Below are positions 62,411 through 64,000 of a stretch of DNA of 64,000 nt, piece by piece (positions within the stretch are counted from its first letter, which is position 1; each line of letters opens with the position of its first letter). The stretch spans positions 1 through 64,000 of the forward strand of contig JAGWYJ010000001.1 of assembly GCA_018969425.1 (NCBI GenBank), written 5' to 3'. This DNA is from Alphaproteobacteria bacterium (lineage in GTDB: Bacteria; Pseudomonadota; Alphaproteobacteria; Caulobacterales; Hyphomonadaceae). Made by a program: the position numbers and the translations under genes. A model generated the notes under the pieces. The model had not been told where the DNA came from, made no database searches, and saw only the letters and a list, made by a program, of their open reading frames with translations.

Positions 62411-63019
62411 GTGAAAGCCTTCGCATTCGAAACGGAATTCACGCCTCACGGCGATGTCGTGGGCGGACCTGCGCAGAAGTTTTTCTCGCGCGCGGAAGCC
62501 GAGACCCTGGCGGCGTCTGCACGCGCGGAGGCCGAAGCCATGGCTCAGGCTCGCGGCTTTGCCTCCGTCGATCGCGTGATCCGTCAGCTTGCTCCAGTCA
62601 ATCCGCAGATTGTCAGGATCGCCGAGGCTTTGCGCCAGGAAGCCGCCGAGCTCGCTCTCATCGCCGCGCGGAAGATCGCGGGACGCGCCCTTGACGCTAA
62701 TGGAACCCAAACGGCTGTCGATGCTGTCGCGGAAGCCGTCAGGATGCTCAAAGGAGCGCCCTCCATCGTCGTCTGCGCACCCGCCGACGCGGTCGGCCCC
62801 ATCGAACGAAGACTGGAACAATTGAAAAAGGAAGGTCGCGTCGGCGCCATCAGCTTCCGCGCCGACCCAGGAGCGAAGCCGGGAGACTGGAGAGTCGAAT
62901 GGGGAGAGGGTCTCGTGGGCTTCAGTCGTGACCATGTTGAGGCTGCGATCGAAGCTCTTCTGACTGACCGTCTTCAGGACCCTGTTCAGGACCAGCTCGA
63001 CCTTTTCGCTGTCGCATAA
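62411..63019 (+). CDS. fliH: FliH/FlbE-type flagellar export regulator
   Basis: A 202-residue protein in the FliH position, between fliG and fliN. It starts with GTG at 62411, with GGAG 6 nt upstream. The N-terminal part is short, with a central Ala/Glu-rich helix (FFSRAEAETLAASARAEAEAMAQARG), and the C-terminal domain resembles the V-ATPase E/FliH fold. FliH restrains the FliI ATPase during export. In Caulobacter the equivalent is FlbE. Sequence similarity is weak outside the fold, so context supports the call. Confidence 0.85.
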   Translation: MKAFAFETEFTPHGDVVGGPAQKFFSRAEAETLAASARAEAEAMAQARGFASVDRVIRQLAPVNPQIVRIAEALRQEAAELALIAARKIAGRALDANGTQTAVDAVAEAVRMLKGAPSIVVCAPADAVGPIERRLEQLKKEGRVGAISFRADPGAKPGDWRVEWGEGLVGFSRDHVEAAIEALLTDRLQDPVQDQLDLFAVA

Positions 63020-63034
63020 GAAAGACATAACGAC

Positions 63035-63376
63035 ATGCCCCCCAGCGATCTCAATCTTCCCGAACTTTCCCCAACCGGATCAGCGATGGGGGTCGGCGCC
63101 GCTCAGGATGACGGCGCGCGAGAGAAAATAGCGTCCGATCTGCAGCCGGTTTTCGATATCCCGGTCCTGGTGCAGGCGGTGCTCGGGCGGACACAGATGG
63201 AGGTATCCAATCTCCTTCAGCTCGGCCCCGGATCAGTTATCCAGCTCGACCGTCGTGTCGGCGAAGCGATCGATATCTACGTGAATTCCAGACTCGTCGC
63301 CCGAGGCGAGGTTGTGATCGTCGACGACCGGCTCGGCGTCACCATGACCGAAATCATCAAGAATACGGACGGCTGA
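63035..63376 (+). CDS. fliN: Flagellar motor switch protein (FliN)
   Basis: A 113-residue C-ring protein with a single SpoA/FliMN domain. Diagnostic segments are DIPVLVQAVLGRTQMEVSNLLQLGPGSVIQLDRRVGEAIDIYVNSRLVARGEVVIVDDRLGVTMTEII. The N-terminal 40 residues are variable. It takes part in torque switching with FliG and FliM. It is 15 nt downstream of fliH and 48 nt before flbD. Confidence 0.95.
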   Translation: MPPSDLNLPELSPTGSAMGVGAAQDDGAREKIASDLQPVFDIPVLVQAVLGRTQMEVSNLLQLGPGSVIQLDRRVGEAIDIYVNSRLVARGEVVIVDDRLGVTMTEIIKNTDG

Positions 63377-63424
63377 CATGACCGCGTTCACCTCCTTCAA
63401 CAGATCTGACCTTGGAGACGCCGA

Positions 63425-64000
63425 ATGCGCGTTCTGATCATCGGCCAACTCGCAGGCCAGCTCTCCAACGCGACGAAGATCGCTTTTGATCGTGGAGCCA
63501 AGGTCATCCATGCCGGGACGATTTCAGCCGCCCTCGACATGCTTCGTTCCGGCAAGGGCGCAGACCTTCTCATGGTTGATGTCCATGAGGATATCTCCCT
63601 TCTTGTTTCGGCGATGCAGCAGGAACGAATCGTAGCTCCAGTCATCGCCTGCGGCGTCGGAACAAGCCCGGACATGGCTGCTTCAGCTATCCGCGCCGGC
63701 GCAAGGGAGTTCATTCCTCTTCCCCCTGACCAGGAGCTGATCGCGGCTGTTCTGTCGGCGATTGCAGATGACGACCGACCGATGATCGCCCGTGACGCCA
63801 TCATGGTCGAACTGAAATCTCTGGCTGAACAGATCGCTCCCTCCGACGCGTCGATCCTGATCACGGGAGAAAGCGGCGTCGGTAAGGAGGTGATGGCGCG
63901 TCATCTCCACCGCCGCTCCCGACGGGCGGACAAGCCGTTCATTTCAGTGAACTGCGCCGCCATTCCCGAGAACCTCCTGGAGAGCGAACTCTTCGGTCAC
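63425..64000 (+). CDS. flbD: FlbD-type sigma-54-dependent flagellar regulator (partial, N-terminal part)
   Basis: This ORF runs off the window end and is missing from the track. Visible: an atypical receiver-like N-terminal domain ([31 protein letters not shown], then GADLLMVDV) lacking a clear phospho-Asp environment, as in FlbD, then the AAA+ domain with Walker [16 protein letters not shown] and [16 protein letters not shown]. Start at 63425 with GGAG 7 nt upstream. FlbD activates late flagellar sigma-54 promoters and represses fliF in Caulobacter. The two promoter sites at 55.3-55.6 kb are likely targets. Confidence 0.93.
   Translation, partial: MRVLIIGQLAGQLSNATKIAFDRGAKVIHAGTISAALDMLRSGKGADLLMVDVHEDISLLVSAMQQERIVAPVIACGVGTSPDMAASAIRAGAREFIPLPPDQELIAAVLSAIADDDRPMIARDAIMVELKSLAEQIAPSDASILITGESGVGKEVMARHLHRRSRRADKPFISVNCAAIPENLLESELFGH

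Overview
The window is a high-GC chromosomal segment of an alphaproteobacterium. The best placement is near Caulobacterales, Hyphomonadales or Parvularculales. This rests on sciP (the CtrA-inhibitor family), an FlbD-type sigma-54 activator, a FliH/FlbE-type gene, CtrA-like TTAA-N7-TTAA boxes, and a flagellar layout (flgL-flgK divergent from fliK-flgD-flgE, then sciP and fliF-fliG-fliH-fliN-flbD) like the Caulobacter arrangement. I see no insertion sequence, integrase, prophage, CRISPR array or rRNA, and one tRNA gene. Most of the window is ordinary housekeeping and catabolic chromosome.

Region by region. 1-10 kb: the start of tlyA (minus, cut by the window edge), a ZntB-like transporter with a GNAT acetyltransferase (plus), then a minus-strand isoprenoid block (dxs, ispA, xseB, a histidine phosphatase), lepB and an MBL-fold hydrolase, followed by a secreted YceI protein and a cytochrome b561-YceI fusion (plus). 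10-22 kb: Sua5, a tiny Lys/Ala/Pro histone-H1-like protein, a membrane-anchored SPFH-like protein, a GlcD-type FAD oxidoreductase, an SDR, a large M16 lipoprotein peptidase, aspartate aminotransferase, uvrC and a secreted zincin-like protein. 22-30 kb: an amidohydrolase/acyl-CoA dehydrogenase/enoyl-CoA hydratase operon, a DUF885 lipoprotein, another SDR and a ZnuD-like TonB receptor with a Zur-box-like operator. 30-36 kb: pgsA, a globin-coupled chemoreceptor and the valine-catabolic pair mmsB-mmsA. 36-45 kb: an H-NS-like protein behind an AT-rich leader, tRNA-CAT, an LhgO-like oxidase, a fused indolepyruvate:ferredoxin oxidoreductase with a divergent AsnC/Lrp regulator, a host-attachment-like protein, RidA, a thiolase and a secreted TPR protein. 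45-52 kb: mnmA, a HEPN-like protein, a GSDH-type lipoprotein, a small Cys-rich protein, a tannase/feruloyl-esterase-like enzyme, a 3-hydroxybutyrate dehydrogenase and a Cys-cluster protein. 52-64 kb: flagellar genes.

How the parts work together. The flagellar block carries its own control. CtrA-like sites lie before fliF and before the chemoreceptor. sciP sits between the hook operon and the MS-ring/switch operon. Two back-to-back sigma-54 promoters drive flgK and fliK, with GC-rich palindromes that could bind FlbD, encoded at the right edge. Several catabolic enzymes (mmsAB, ior, thiolase/RidA, the ACAD operon, bdhA) suggest growth on amino acids, acyl-CoA intermediates and 3-hydroxybutyrate. 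I found no clear case of a wholly new system. The most notable items are the divergent sigma-54/palindrome region, the Zur-box ZnuD-like receptor, the b561-YceI fusion beside a free YceI, and an orphan HEPN-like protein.
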